The notes: a model not told the origin generated them from the letters alone. A stretch of DNA of 12,717 nucleotides from an uncultured Bacillaceae bacterium (GCA_937958375.1 CALGNY010000243.1:1-12717); one strand, 5' to 3'; positions 1-6,275 are shown, counted from the stretch's first letter. Numbers and translations: made by a program.

Positions 1-152
1 AAAATATCTGCAGCAATCGACAGTGAACCGTTCTCAATCTTACTGATATAGGCCTGAGTGCAGATTCCATGACACAATTCTTTTTGTGTCATGTTAAAAT
101 ACTTTCTTAATTCATAGATCTTTTCTCCTATATCCTCTCGATTGTCATACAA
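1..152 (-). CDS. XRE-family regulator, RNPP (PlcR/NprR/Rgg)-like, N-terminal fragment
   Basis: Only the first 50 or so codons are present; the rest lies beyond the left edge. The start is TTG at 152, eight bases after AAGGAG; a GTG ten codon-bases earlier lies directly against that ribosome site and is less likely. The fragment reads MYDNREDIGEKIYELRKYF followed by a classic helix-turn-helix: NMTQKELCHG, then ICTQAYISKIENG. The ICTQAxISxIENG recognition helix is typical of the PlcR/NprR branch of RNPP regulators, which bind a secreted, re-imported peptide through C-terminal TPR repeats. Those repeats would be off the window, so the RNPP assignment is inference; a plain XRE regulator is the alternative. 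The gene diverges from a small exported-peptide gene starting at 335. Confidence 0.8.
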   Translation of the reverse strand, partial: MYDNREDIGEKIYELRKYFNMTQKELCHGICTQAYISKIENGSLSIAADI

Positions 153-223
153 TTTATTCACTCCTTGGAATAATTTCCTAAAAAATATTCTGATGTTTAT
201 ATTATTTGAGAAAAACGAAGAAA

Positions 224-257
224 ACTGGAGATAAACCAGTGATTTTCGGCTAAAATC
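224..257. promoter_or_regulatory. Two abutting 17-bp inverted repeats, candidate operator
   Basis: ACTGG-N7-CCAGT at 224-240 is followed without a gap by GATTTT-N5-AAAATC at 241-257. A direct repeat AAATCGC also occurs at 253-259 and 263-269, ten bases apart. The repeats sit between the regulator start and the peptide gene. Their centre is about 45 bases upstream of a TATGAT -10-like hexamer at 290-295, which has no good -35 box. That layout suits an activator binding upstream of a weak promoter. The repeats are seen directly; the operator role is inferred. Confidence 0.4.
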
Positions 258-334
258 GCTTTAAATCGCAAATCCATACCTTTTATATCTATGATAGATT
301 AACTATAAAATCAACTCGCAAAGGAGGGTGTGGA

Positions 335-484
335 TTGAAAAAACTATTAAGTCTATTAGCTGTTGTTCTGATTGTGACAAGCCTATACGGTTTTGATGCG
401 AGCCAGGATAACACATCCGAAGAAGCATTCGTCACAATTCAAGGTATTGGGAAAGGGCATAAGGATCTCGGTTCACTAGAGTAA
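335..484 (+). CDS. Short exported peptide, candidate signalling pro-peptide
   Basis: This is a 49-codon gene too short for usual ORF cut-offs. TTG at 335 follows AAAGGAGG with a seven-base gap, an excellent ribosome site. The product starts with MKK and a hydrophobic core, LLSLLAVVLIVTSLYG (residues 4-19), forming a signal-peptide-like N-terminus. About 27 polar residues follow, ending in GIGKGHKDLGSLE. Length, charged N-terminus, hydrophobic stretch and short hydrophilic tail match pro-peptides of the PapR, NprX and Phr type. The tail itself does not match any mature signal I know. It diverges from an RNPP-like regulator gene, an arrangement known for some Rgg/SHP pairs; PapR and NprX instead follow their regulators. 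A terminator at 526 isolates it. Being a gene is likely; being the regulator's ligand is inference. Confidence 0.7.
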   Translation: MKKLLSLLAVVLIVTSLYGFDASQDNTSEEAFVTIQGIGKGHKDLGSLE

Positions 485-525
485 TACTTATTTGCAAATC
501 TACAAAAGATACAACCATCCATATG

Positions 526-558
526 GGCTACCTCGCTTTTTTGGTAGCCTTTTCTTTT
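526..558 (+). terminator. Intrinsic terminator of the peptide gene
   Basis: GGCTACC at 526-532 pairs with GGTAGCC at 543-549 around a ten-base loop, followed by TTTTCTTTT. It ends the small peptide transcript 40 bases after its stop and separates it from the GAF-EAL gene. Confidence 0.8.
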
Positions 559-669
559 ACATAACCTATCGACAACATCCGACGATACAAATCTATCTTA
601 ATTATACACGTGTTTGAGAGAAAACAAAATTAGTCGTCTATTGACAAAAATGGCGAGGAGGGTTCTTTC

Positions 670-2049
670 ATGGTACATCAGCAAGTCGAGAAAAAATCGA
701 GTATCACGCCGGAAGAATTCCTGGAAGGCTATCATTATATCGAACGAGCAATCCAGCAATCGAGTACGTTTAAAGAAGCAATTCACCTGACGTTGAAATA
801 TTTTGATCGTAAATTATTCGGTACTTTTTCAACGTTGATGATTATCGATCAGGTGGAGCAAGTAATTACAGAATGTTTATCGAATAGTTTGTCCGAAGAA
901 TTTAAGGAAGCATGTAGAGGCCTACAGGTCGAACGTGGTAGGGGGGCGACTCTGACTGCCGCCAAAACAGGAAAAGTGACGATTACGACAAATATCTCTA
1001 AGGACCCTTCGAGTAAAGAACAACATCAATTGGCCAGCATCCATCAGTTGGACTCTTGCTGGGCGGTTCCCATTTTTGACTATCAACAGAACCGAGTCAT
1101 TGCTGTTTTCTCGATTTACACAAAACAAGCACGTACACCAACTAAAAGAGAAATTGAAATCATTAAATCATATCGTTCATTGATGACCCTGATCGTTTCG
1201 AATTATATTCAATCCAATGATAACACGTCTGAATTTGCTTGGTTACAAGAGATTAAAGAAACAGGAAACATAGAGGACGAACGTTTTTCGAATGAATTAC
1301 TTTGTGCAATCGAAAATAAAGAAATCATTCCATATTACCAACCGATATACCGAGCAGATTCGGAGGAAATCATCGGGTTTGAGGCACTTGCTCGTTGGAA
1401 TCACCCCATTAGAGGCATTTTACCACCCAGTGAATTTATCGATTATGCGGAAGAACATCAGTTGATTGATTTAATTGACGATCTGGTCATGAAGCGAGCG
1501 TGTCGCGACATTAAGGAGCTCATGGACCGAACGGGGAAGGAATATATCTTATCCATCAATATTTCTGCCCTTCATATCAACCAACCGATTTTCTCGAAAA
1601 AGTTGCAAAAGGTTTTAAAGGATACAGGCTTCCCCGGTGACCAACTTGCAATTGAAATTACGGAAACAGCATTGATGCAACGGATTGGAAATGTCTCGAA
1701 AACAATTGAAACCGTGAAACAGATGGGTGTGCGAATTTCGATTGATGATTTCGGAACATCATATTCATCGTTGAATTACTTGAAATATTTATCCGTTGAC
1801 ATGATCAAATTAGACCGTTCATTCGTCCAAGATGTGATTCATAGTTCGGTCGATCAACGGATTTGTAAGACGATCATTCAATTGGCTGAAGACTTGAACT
1901 TAAAGCTCTTGGCCGAAGGAATCGAGTCAAAGGAGCATTACGAAATGATTCGTGATTTCGGTTGCAAAATATTTCAGGGCTTTTATTTCAGTAAACCGAT
2001 ATCCTATCATCAAACAATCGAAAAAATTCAGTTGGAGAAGCACCATTAA
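670..2049 (+). CDS. GAF-EAL cyclic-di-GMP phosphodiesterase
   Basis: A 459-residue soluble protein predicted to hydrolyse cyclic di-GMP to pGpG, lowering the second messenger that controls motility and biofilm. ATG 670 follows GAGGAGGG by a seven-base gap. Residues about 20-180 form a GAF-like sensor; no GGDEF domain is present. The EAL domain spans about 208-455. Catalytic residues look intact: E238-A-L, N297, E329 in EITE, D359-D360, K380, E416 in AEGIE, and Q436 in QGFYFSKP. The loop-6 motif reads DDFGTS rather than the common DDFGTG (S364), a mild departure that may tune activity or dimer signalling. There are no membrane segments, so the GAF ligand is cytoplasmic and unknown. The gene is monocistronic, with terminators on both sides. 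Family is confident; activity is inferred. Confidence 0.93.
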   Translation: MVHQQVEKKSSITPEEFLEGYHYIERAIQQSSTFKEAIHLTLKYFDRKLFGTFSTLMIIDQVEQVITECLSNSLSEEFKEACRGLQVERGRGATLTAAKTGKVTITTNISKDPSSKEQHQLASIHQLDSCWAVPIFDYQQNRVIAVFSIYTKQARTPTKREIEIIKSYRSLMTLIVSNYIQSNDNTSEFAWLQEIKETGNIEDERFSNELLCAIENKEIIPYYQPIYRADSEEIIGFEALARWNHPIRGILPPSEFIDYAEEHQLIDLIDDLVMKRACRDIKELMDRTGKEYILSINISALHINQPIFSKKLQKVLKDTGFPGDQLAIEITETALMQRIGNVSKTIETVKQMGVRISIDDFGTSYSSLNYLKYLSVDMIKLDRSFVQDVIHSSVDQRICKTIIQLAEDLNLKLLAEGIESKEHYEMIRDFGCKIFQGFYFSKPISYHQTIEKIQLEKHH

Positions 2050-2096
2050 TTTGTTAGCCCCCTTAATTCTGGTTTGCATAGATTACTCCCTTTTCG

Positions 2097-2134
2097 AAAT
2101 TGTCCCAGCCGCATGATCGGCTGGGACAATTTTG
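2097..2134 (+). terminator. Strong intrinsic terminator after the GAF-EAL gene
   Basis: A perfect 15-bp stem joins 2097-2111 (AAATTGTCCCAGCCG) with 2118-2132 across the six-base loop CATGAT, ending in TTTT. The core GTCCCAGCC/GGCTGGGAC is a terminator sequence seen often in Bacillaceae. Confidence 0.92.
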
Positions 2135-2175
2135 ATTGGGGATTGAGTGCAGAAGATGAGTCGAATGCTCGAGAA

Positions 2176-2184
2176 TGATATAAT
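2176..2184 (+). promoter_or_regulatory. Extended -10 promoter of the SRPBCC/PCD operon
   Basis: TG at 2176-2177, one base, then a perfect TATAAT at 2179-2184. There is no clear -35 hexamer at 16-18 bp, which is normal for extended -10 promoters. The predicted transcript start near 2191 leaves a leader of about 33 bases before ATG 2224. Confidence 0.6.
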
Positions 2185-2223
2185 GGTAAAAAAGATTGGA
2201 CAGGCATGAGGGGGAGAACAGAG

Positions 2224-2667
2224 ATGGCCATTCAAATGGAAGCCGTCATTCAGGCACCGGTCGAAGAAGTTTTTGATGTGTTGACGAACTATAAGCATAC
2301 CGAAGACATGGAGCATATTGAAAGTATTGAAATCATAACCGATGGGCCGGTCGGTTTGAATACGGGAATTAAAGAAACACGAAATGTCCGAGGTTACAAA
2401 ATCGAAAATATCTTGAAGGTCACGGAATTTGAAGAAAATAAGCGATTTACGATTGAGAGTCAACAACATAAGCTTTTTTTGACTTATACGTACTTGTTTT
2501 CAGAAGTGGATGAAGGAACAAAAGTTGAGTTTATCGGCAAATTGAAGCCTTCCGGGCTGAAAAACAAATTGTATAAACCACTGATCACCAAGATGATCCG
2601 GAACGAAGACGGGAACCAATTAGACGTGCTGAAACGCTATGTGGAAAAACAATCAGACGGAGAGTGA
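2224..2667 (+). CDS. SRPBCC (START-like fold) family protein
   Basis: A 147-residue cytoplasmic protein. ATG 2224 follows GAGGGGGAG by seven bases; an in-frame ATG at 2206 sits before that ribosome site and is rejected. The opening, MAIQMEAVIQAPVEEVFDVL followed by a TNYKHTEDM-type segment, is the usual first strand and helix of SRPBCC proteins (polyketide cyclase/dehydrase and lipid-transport superfamily), and the length is normal. These proteins hold hydrophobic ligands in a deep pocket; no ligand or reaction can be named here. The next gene, a pterin carbinolamine dehydratase, starts 50 bases later with no terminator between, so the two are probably co-transcribed. Whether they share a function is unknown. 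Confidence 0.85.
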   Translation: MAIQMEAVIQAPVEEVFDVLTNYKHTEDMEHIESIEIITDGPVGLNTGIKETRNVRGYKIENILKVTEFEENKRFTIESQQHKLFLTYTYLFSEVDEGTKVEFIGKLKPSGLKNKLYKPLITKMIRNEDGNQLDVLKRYVEKQSDGE

Positions 2668-2717
2668 TTTGTTGAAAACACTTGAAAAAGGGTAAACCAA
2701 TGGAAGGAGGGAGTATG

Positions 2718-3014
2718 ATGGAACGATTATCTGAAGAACAAATCGAAAAAGAACTGGAAAAGCTGCCGAAATGGAAGCGCCTCGATGAAAAATGGATACA
2801 GCGGCGTTACAAATTCGAAAATTACTTGATGGGGATTGAATTTGTCAGCAAAGTAGCTGCTTATGCTGAAGGCAAAGAACACCATCCGAATATCGCAATT
2901 GACTACAAAGTGGTGACATTGAAAATTTCGTCCTGGAAAATGCAAGGATTGACGGACTTGGATTTTGAAATGGTTCATCATTTTGATGAGCTGTATGAAC
3001 AATCGGATAAGTAA
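2718..3014 (+). CDS. Pterin-4a-carbinolamine dehydratase (PCD/DCoH)
   Basis: A 98-residue enzyme predicted to dehydrate 4a-hydroxytetrahydropterin, which recycles the pterin cofactor of aromatic amino acid hydroxylases; in many bacteria it is linked instead to molybdopterin or folate chemistry. ATG 2718 follows AAGGAGG by seven bases; in-frame ATGs at 2682 and 2715 are respectively upstream of it and too close. The PCD family pattern is complete: E51-x3-H55-H56-P57, Y63, W73, then D82. The third active-site position is Trp rather than the His of the mammalian enzyme, a variant accepted in the family pattern. No hydroxylase gene lies in the window, so its partner is unknown. It is the second gene of the operon begun by the SRPBCC protein. 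Confidence 0.92.
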   Translation: MERLSEEQIEKELEKLPKWKRLDEKWIQRRYKFENYLMGIEFVSKVAAYAEGKEHHPNIAIDYKVVTLKISSWKMQGLTDLDFEMVHHFDELYEQSDK

Positions 3015-3021
3015 TGAAGAG

Positions 3022-3050
3022 ACTGCCCACAATAATTGTCGGGCAGTTTT
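3022..3050 (+). terminator. Intrinsic terminator after the PCD gene
   Basis: ACTGCCC at 3022-3028 pairs with GGGCAGT at 3041-3047, ending in TTTT. Inner bases ACAAT/ATTGT extend the stem past a single bulged C. It begins eight bases after the PCD stop, so the thioredoxin gene probably has its own promoter or is expressed by read-through. Confidence 0.75.
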
Positions 3051-3070
3051 CGGTCAAAGGGGTTGTTTTT

Positions 3071-3412
3071 ATGGACACGGGATTTAAACCACTTGATAAC
3101 ACATCAGAAATTGATGCATTCGTTGATGAAAATGAACTCGCATTTCTTTATGTTTCCCAAGAAAATTGCAGTGTTTGTCACGCACTGAAGCCACAGGTCA
3201 AGCAAGTGTTGGATCAATACCCGAACATTGCAACCGCACAAGTCAGGACGGATGATGTACCGGAAATTGCAGGGAAGTTCAACATCTTGACGGTTCCTGT
3301 CTTGCTGCTTTTCGTCAATGGCAAGGAATATCACCGGGAAGCACGTTCGGTTTATCTGGCAAAGTTTGATGACAAAGTGAAAGAACTATATGAAAATTAT
3401 TATGCGGATTGA
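3071..3412 (+). CDS. Thioredoxin-like protein, YdbP type
   Basis: A 113-residue cytoplasmic thioredoxin-fold protein. ATG 3071 follows AAAGGGG by eight bases. An in-frame ATG at 3014 overlaps the PCD stop and its translation would run through the upstream terminator stem, so it is rejected. The active site is C33-S-V-C36 (QENCSVCHALKP), with the conserved cis-proline at P76 in TVP. The C-S-V-C site differs from the CGPC of classical TrxA and is close to the small YdbP-like proteins of bacilli. The likely role is thiol-disulfide exchange with unidentified partners. The EamA gene starts 72 bases later with no terminator between, so they may share a transcript. Confidence 0.9.
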   Translation: MDTGFKPLDNTSEIDAFVDENELAFLYVSQENCSVCHALKPQVKQVLDQYPNIATAQVRTDDVPEIAGKFNILTVPVLLLFVNGKEYHREARSVYLAKFDDKVKELYENYYAD

Positions 3413-3431
3413 AAAATTCACAGCCTTGAAT

Positions 3432-3477
3432 CCTTTCCTATCTATTATTTATCCAGCATACTAATAGGTAGGAGGGG
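3432..3477 (+). promoter_or_regulatory. Hairpin that can bury the EamA ribosome site
   Basis: Bases 3432-3446 can pair with 3463-3477 in RNA over 15 consecutive positions, three of them G-U, around a 16-base loop. The 3' arm contains the whole Shine-Dalgarno GGAGGGG (3471-3477) of the GTG start at 3484. This suggests translation can be shut off unless the hairpin is opened. The leader is too short for any riboswitch class I recognise; ligand or protein control is speculation. Confidence 0.5.
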
Positions 3478-3483
3478 TTTCGT

Positions 3484-4398
3484 GTGTTTTTACATAAGTT
3501 AGAGCAAAATAAGAGTCTACAATGGCTCTTGATTTTGATCATTACCATCCTTTGGGGATATTCATGGGTTTTGATGAAAGACGCACTTCAATATATGGGT
3601 CCCTACACCTTTTCCGCCTTCCGGTTTGGAACAGGTGCTCTTGTCATGTTTGTCATTCTTTTTCTATGGAAAGTAGGCAAACCTCCGAAGTCGGCGATCA
3701 AGCACTTGATTGTCGTGGGCCTGCTTCAAACGAGTGTTGTGTTTTTGCTTGTCATGTACGCACTCCAATTCATTGATGCAGGTAAGTCTTCCTTGCTTCT
3801 TTATTCCATGCCATTATGGAGTGGGTTGTTGGCGGCTATATTTTTGAAAGAAAAAATTACAGGGATCAAGCAAATCGGGATTGCTTTAGGGATTATTGGA
3901 CTCATCGTCATCTTGGGTGCAGAGACATTTGGGAATTTTTCCGTTGAAGTGATTTGGGGTGAATTTTTGATTGTGCTATCGGCGATCTCTTGGGGAGCCT
4001 CAAACGTTTACTACCGCGTGCATCTGAAAAGCTTATCCCAACTTCAGGTGAACGCCTATCAAATGTTTTTCGGTACGATTGCGATTGTACTCGTCGCACT
4101 CATCGGAGAAGGCGGTGAACCCATTCAATGGAATGGCGAAATCATCTACTATATCTTATTTACAGGGGTCCTAGCCTCTGCACTATGTTTTACCGTCTGG
4201 TTTCTCTTACTCAGTGTCGTCGATATGGTCGGCGCAACGATGCCATCCTTGCTCGTTCCGGTTTTTGGACTCTTTTTCGGCTGGCTGCTATTGGGTGAAA
4301 CGATTACACTCAGCATTTGGATCGGTTCCGCTCTTATACTAACTGGCGTATGGCTTTCGAGTGTTGGGAGAACGGGTGCTAAATCCGTTTCGGGGTAA
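3484..4398 (+). CDS. EamA-family (DMT superfamily) permease
   Basis: A 304-residue integral membrane protein with about ten hydrophobic segments in two EamA repeats, roughly residues 15-146 and 162-295. The start is GTG 3484, six bases after GGAGGGG. The segment LWGYSWVLMKDAL, followed by P and AFRFGTGALV, is the usual first helix pair of the 10-TM drug/metabolite transporters. Members export or import amino acids, purines or other metabolites; the substrate cannot be read from sequence. It lies downstream of a thioredoxin gene in the same direction, and its ribosome site can be hidden in a hairpin, hinting at translational control. Full length, no disruption. Confidence 0.92.
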   Translation: MFLHKLEQNKSLQWLLILIITILWGYSWVLMKDALQYMGPYTFSAFRFGTGALVMFVILFLWKVGKPPKSAIKHLIVVGLLQTSVVFLLVMYALQFIDAGKSSLLLYSMPLWSGLLAAIFLKEKITGIKQIGIALGIIGLIVILGAETFGNFSVEVIWGEFLIVLSAISWGASNVYYRVHLKSLSQLQVNAYQMFFGTIAIVLVALIGEGGEPIQWNGEIIYYILFTGVLASALCFTVWFLLLSVVDMVGATMPSLLVPVFGLFFGWLLLGETITLSIWIGSALILTGVWLSSVGRTGAKSVSG

Positions 4399-4514
4399 AT
4401 AGCCAGGAATTCGGTGTGAGGGCGGCGGCCTTCGAGGGCCAAAGCTTGTAACAAACGGTGTGGCGTCTCAACTGGTTTTACAATCATAGATGGCATCAAC
4501 TCCTATCCATTAAT

Positions 4515-4546
4515 CAAGGCTTCCCCTGTTTAAAGAGGAAGCCTTG
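4515..4546. terminator. Hairpin between convergent genes, probable terminator
   Basis: CAAGGCTTCC at 4515-4524 pairs perfectly with GGAAGCCTTG at 4537-4546 around a 12-base loop. The downstream tail on the plus strand (TTAGTTT) is only moderately T-rich and the minus tail is poorer, so termination may be incomplete. Confidence 0.55.
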
Positions 4547-4604
4547 TTAGTTTACCAAAATATGAATGTTTGACAAGAAGGAGAATTGCCTTAAAAAGCA
4601 GTAA

Positions 4605-4743
4605 TTCCGTACAAATCTGGGCGATTTCCGCACTAATTCTGGATTATTCCGTACTAATTTGAAGAGATTCCATACTAATTAAAGATTTTTCCGTACTAAT
4701 TCGAGAAAATTCCGTACTAATCCAAACTCAGCCTCGTACGAAA
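4605..4743. repeat. Tandem array of 13-bp boxes at exact 21-bp period
   Basis: Six copies of the core TTCCGTACTAATT begin at 4605, 4626, 4647, 4668, 4689 and 4710. Every step is exactly 21 bp. Cores differ from consensus by none to two bases, while the eight bases between them are not conserved. A seventh, decayed copy (CTCGTAC) lies at 4733-4739, ending at the AtoE stop codon. Conserved boxes with variable spacers, two helical turns apart, look more like an array of protein-binding sites than a slipped microsatellite. The core is not a good palindrome. The function is unknown. Confidence 0.9.
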
Positions 4744-4744
4744 A

Positions 4745-6073
4745 CTAAAACAACAGCAGCCCAATCGCAATTGGGAAGAAGCTGTACAGCAGAAGCACCA
4801 TACAAAAGCCCATAATATCGCGTACTTTAAGTCCGGCGATCGCAAGTAATGGGAGTGCCCAGAATGGCTGAACCATGTTGGTCCACGCGTCTCCCCAAGC
4901 GACGGCCATTGCCGTTTTGGCGGTATCGACACCTAATTCGATCGAGGCTGGAATCATGATGGGTGCTTGCACAGCCCATTGGCCACCGCCAGATGGGACG
5001 AAGAAATTGACGAGCCCTGCACTCAAGAAAGTAAAAAGCGGGAAGGTGACTTCATTCGAAATGCTGACGAACCAGAGTGACATTTGTTCTGATAAACCAG
5101 AGGCGACCATCATCCCCATAATCCCCGCATAAAATGGAAATTGAATAATGATTCCTCCGGCGTTTTTCACAGCGTCTCCGACCACATTCAAGTACCTTCT
5201 TGGGTTTTTATGAAGTAAAATTCCTAAGAATAGCATCGTGAAGTTAACGATGTTCAAGTTCAGATCTAGACCGTTGTTGACAAAGTGATAGACGACAAAG
5301 GACATACCGAGCAAACCGATGATTAGCGATAGAATCATACTGTTTTCAAGTCGCTCAGCAGGCGTCATGTCCGATTTAGGCATCTCCTCAACCTCGACAG
5401 ACTCCGTTTGGCCTTCCAAGAAAGCCGGGTCGATGGTCCCTGTATAATCACTGGTGCGATTCATCCACCAATTCATGAGTGGCAGCGTGACGAGCATCAC
5501 CAAAACGATGAATACGTTCATGCCGCTGAATAGCGTATCGACGATGGGAACCGTTCCCATCACATCGGCCAAAAAGTGATCCTCGGTAGCAATCGTCAAT
5601 GGAACAGATCCGGATAGCCCGCCGTGCCATAGCAAAAATCCACTGTAGGCAGAAGCGATCAACAAGCGGTAATCCACTGTCGGAACCCGCTTGGCCACGT
5701 GAAGCGACAACAGTCCGCCAACGACCAGGCCAAACCCATAGTTAATCAAACACGCGATGGAGGCAATGACCGTGACCAGAATAATTGCCTGGCTCGGCGT
5801 CTTCGCCAGACTGCTGACTTGATTTAAAAAGCCTTTGATCAATGGTGTGTTAGCCAGGATATAACCGGTCACAACGATTAAGGTCATCTGCATAGCAAAG
5901 GTCAACAGATCCCAAAAGCCAGTCCCCCAATGCTCCATCATTTGGACAGGTCCGCTATCTGTAAAAAGAAGCCCAAGTACGAAAACAACTAAGGATAAAA
6001 GAAGAGCGAATAAAAAGGCATCAGGCAAATAACGTTGCACGAGGCGGTTGAAAAAAGATGTCAGTTGCTTCAT
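4745..6073 (-). CDS. atoE: AtoE-type short-chain fatty acid permease
   Basis: A 442-residue membrane protein with many hydrophobic segments, predicted to take up short-chain fatty acids such as butyrate or acetoacetate. ATG 6073 follows AAAAGGGGG by about eight bases; an in-frame ATG at 6106 lies before that site and is rejected. The family signature FFVPSGGGQWAVQAP is at about 357-371, with LWHGGLSGSVPL near 148-159 and a polar loop near 205-245. Length is normal for the family. In E. coli atoE sits with atoDAB CoA-transferase and thiolase genes; none are here, so it is a stand-alone uptake gene. A sigma-A-like promoter and an inverted repeat precede it. The family is clear; the actual substrate is inferred. 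Confidence 0.9.
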   Translation of the reverse strand: MKQLTSFFNRLVQRYLPDAFLFALLLSLVVFVLGLLFTDSGPVQMMEHWGTGFWDLLTFAMQMTLIVVTGYILANTPLIKGFLNQVSSLAKTPSQAIILVTVIASIACLINYGFGLVVGGLLSLHVAKRVPTVDYRLLIASAYSGFLLWHGGLSGSVPLTIATEDHFLADVMGTVPIVDTLFSGMNVFIVLVMLVTLPLMNWWMNRTSDYTGTIDPAFLEGQTESVEVEEMPKSDMTPAERLENSMILSLIIGLLGMSFVVYHFVNNGLDLNLNIVNFTMLFLGILLHKNPRRYLNVVGDAVKNAGGIIIQFPFYAGIMGMMVASGLSEQMSLWFVSISNEVTFPLFTFLSAGLVNFFVPSGGGQWAVQAPIMIPASIELGVDTAKTAMAVAWGDAWTNMVQPFWALPLLAIAGLKVRDIMGFCMVLLLYSFFPIAIGLLLF

Positions 6074-6093
6074 GAAACTTTCCCCCTTTTTGT

Positions 6094-6128
6094 AGTGGTT
6101 GTCCACTTTTGTCGGATCATGACAAAAG
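6094..6128 (-). promoter_or_regulatory. Overlapping inverted repeats in the AtoE leader, candidate operator
   Basis: CTTTTGTC at 6106-6113 and GACAAAAG at 6121-6128 form a perfect 8-bp inverted repeat with a 7-bp spacer. It lies just inside the predicted transcript start near 6135, where a repressor would block transcription. A second repeat, AGTGG-N4-CCACT at 6094-6107, shares two bases with it. Seen in sequence; the regulator is unknown, and the form does not match a catabolite-control (cre) site. Confidence 0.45.
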
Positions 6129-6141
6129 CATTTTCAAGCTC

Positions 6142-6170
6142 ATTGTAGTACATCTTATGTTACAAAACAA
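6142..6170 (-). promoter_or_regulatory. Sigma-A-like promoter of the AtoE gene
   Basis: Reading the minus strand, TTGTTT (6170-6165) is followed after exactly 17 bp by TACAAT (6147-6142). The hexamers match consensus at four and five of six positions. The predicted start near 6135 gives a leader of about 62 bases. Confidence 0.6.
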
Positions 6171-6205
6171 TAAATTATCACAAAATTTAGAATTTAAAAT
6201 GTGTA

Positions 6206-6231
6206 GTTTATGAACCAACCCATTGGGGAAT
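6206..6231 (+). promoter_or_regulatory. Sigma-B-like promoter of the Opu-type operon
   Basis: GTTTAT at 6206-6211, a 14-bp spacer, then GGGAAT at 6226-6231. Both fit the Bacillus sigma-B pattern GTTTWW-N12-15-GGGWAW at every position. The predicted start near 6238 leaves a short leader before the ribosome site at 6263. General-stress control of osmolyte uptake is known in B. subtilis (opuE, opuD), which supports the reading. No equally good sigma-A promoter is visible. Confidence 0.65.
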
Positions 6232-6275
6232 AAGTCAGATAATCGTCTTTTTTTAAACGAACGGAGGATGATGCG

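Larger units (their letters stand above)
4399..4744. other. Convergent intergenic region without a gene
   Basis: This 346-base gap lies between the ends of the EamA gene (plus) and the AtoE gene (minus). It holds a small GGCC hairpin at 4427-4440, a 10-bp stem at 4515-4546, and a 21-bp-period repeat array at 4605-4743. I see no ribosome site with a credible reading frame in either direction. Confidence 0.8.

Noticed and set aside
526..558. Attenuator for the GAF-EAL gene
   Set aside because: The hairpin is 110 bases upstream and directly follows the peptide gene; no alternative anti-terminator pairing is evident.
3014..3070. Longer N-terminus for the thioredoxin, starting at ATG 3014
   Set aside because: It overlaps the preceding stop and would be translated through a terminator stem; ATG 3071 has a proper ribosome site.
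4605..4743. CRISPR array
   Set aside because: Repeats of 13 bp with 8-bp spacers are far below CRISPR sizes, and no cas genes are present.
4605..4743. Seven-residue repeat protein encoded by the 21-bp array
   Set aside because: Some frames are open, but there is no ribosome site or start, and spacer changes look random rather than codon-biased.
6120..6136. Catabolite-control (cre) site, TGACAAAAGCATTTTCA
   Set aside because: The half-sites are 17 bp end to end and do not fit the 14-bp cre pattern with its central CG.
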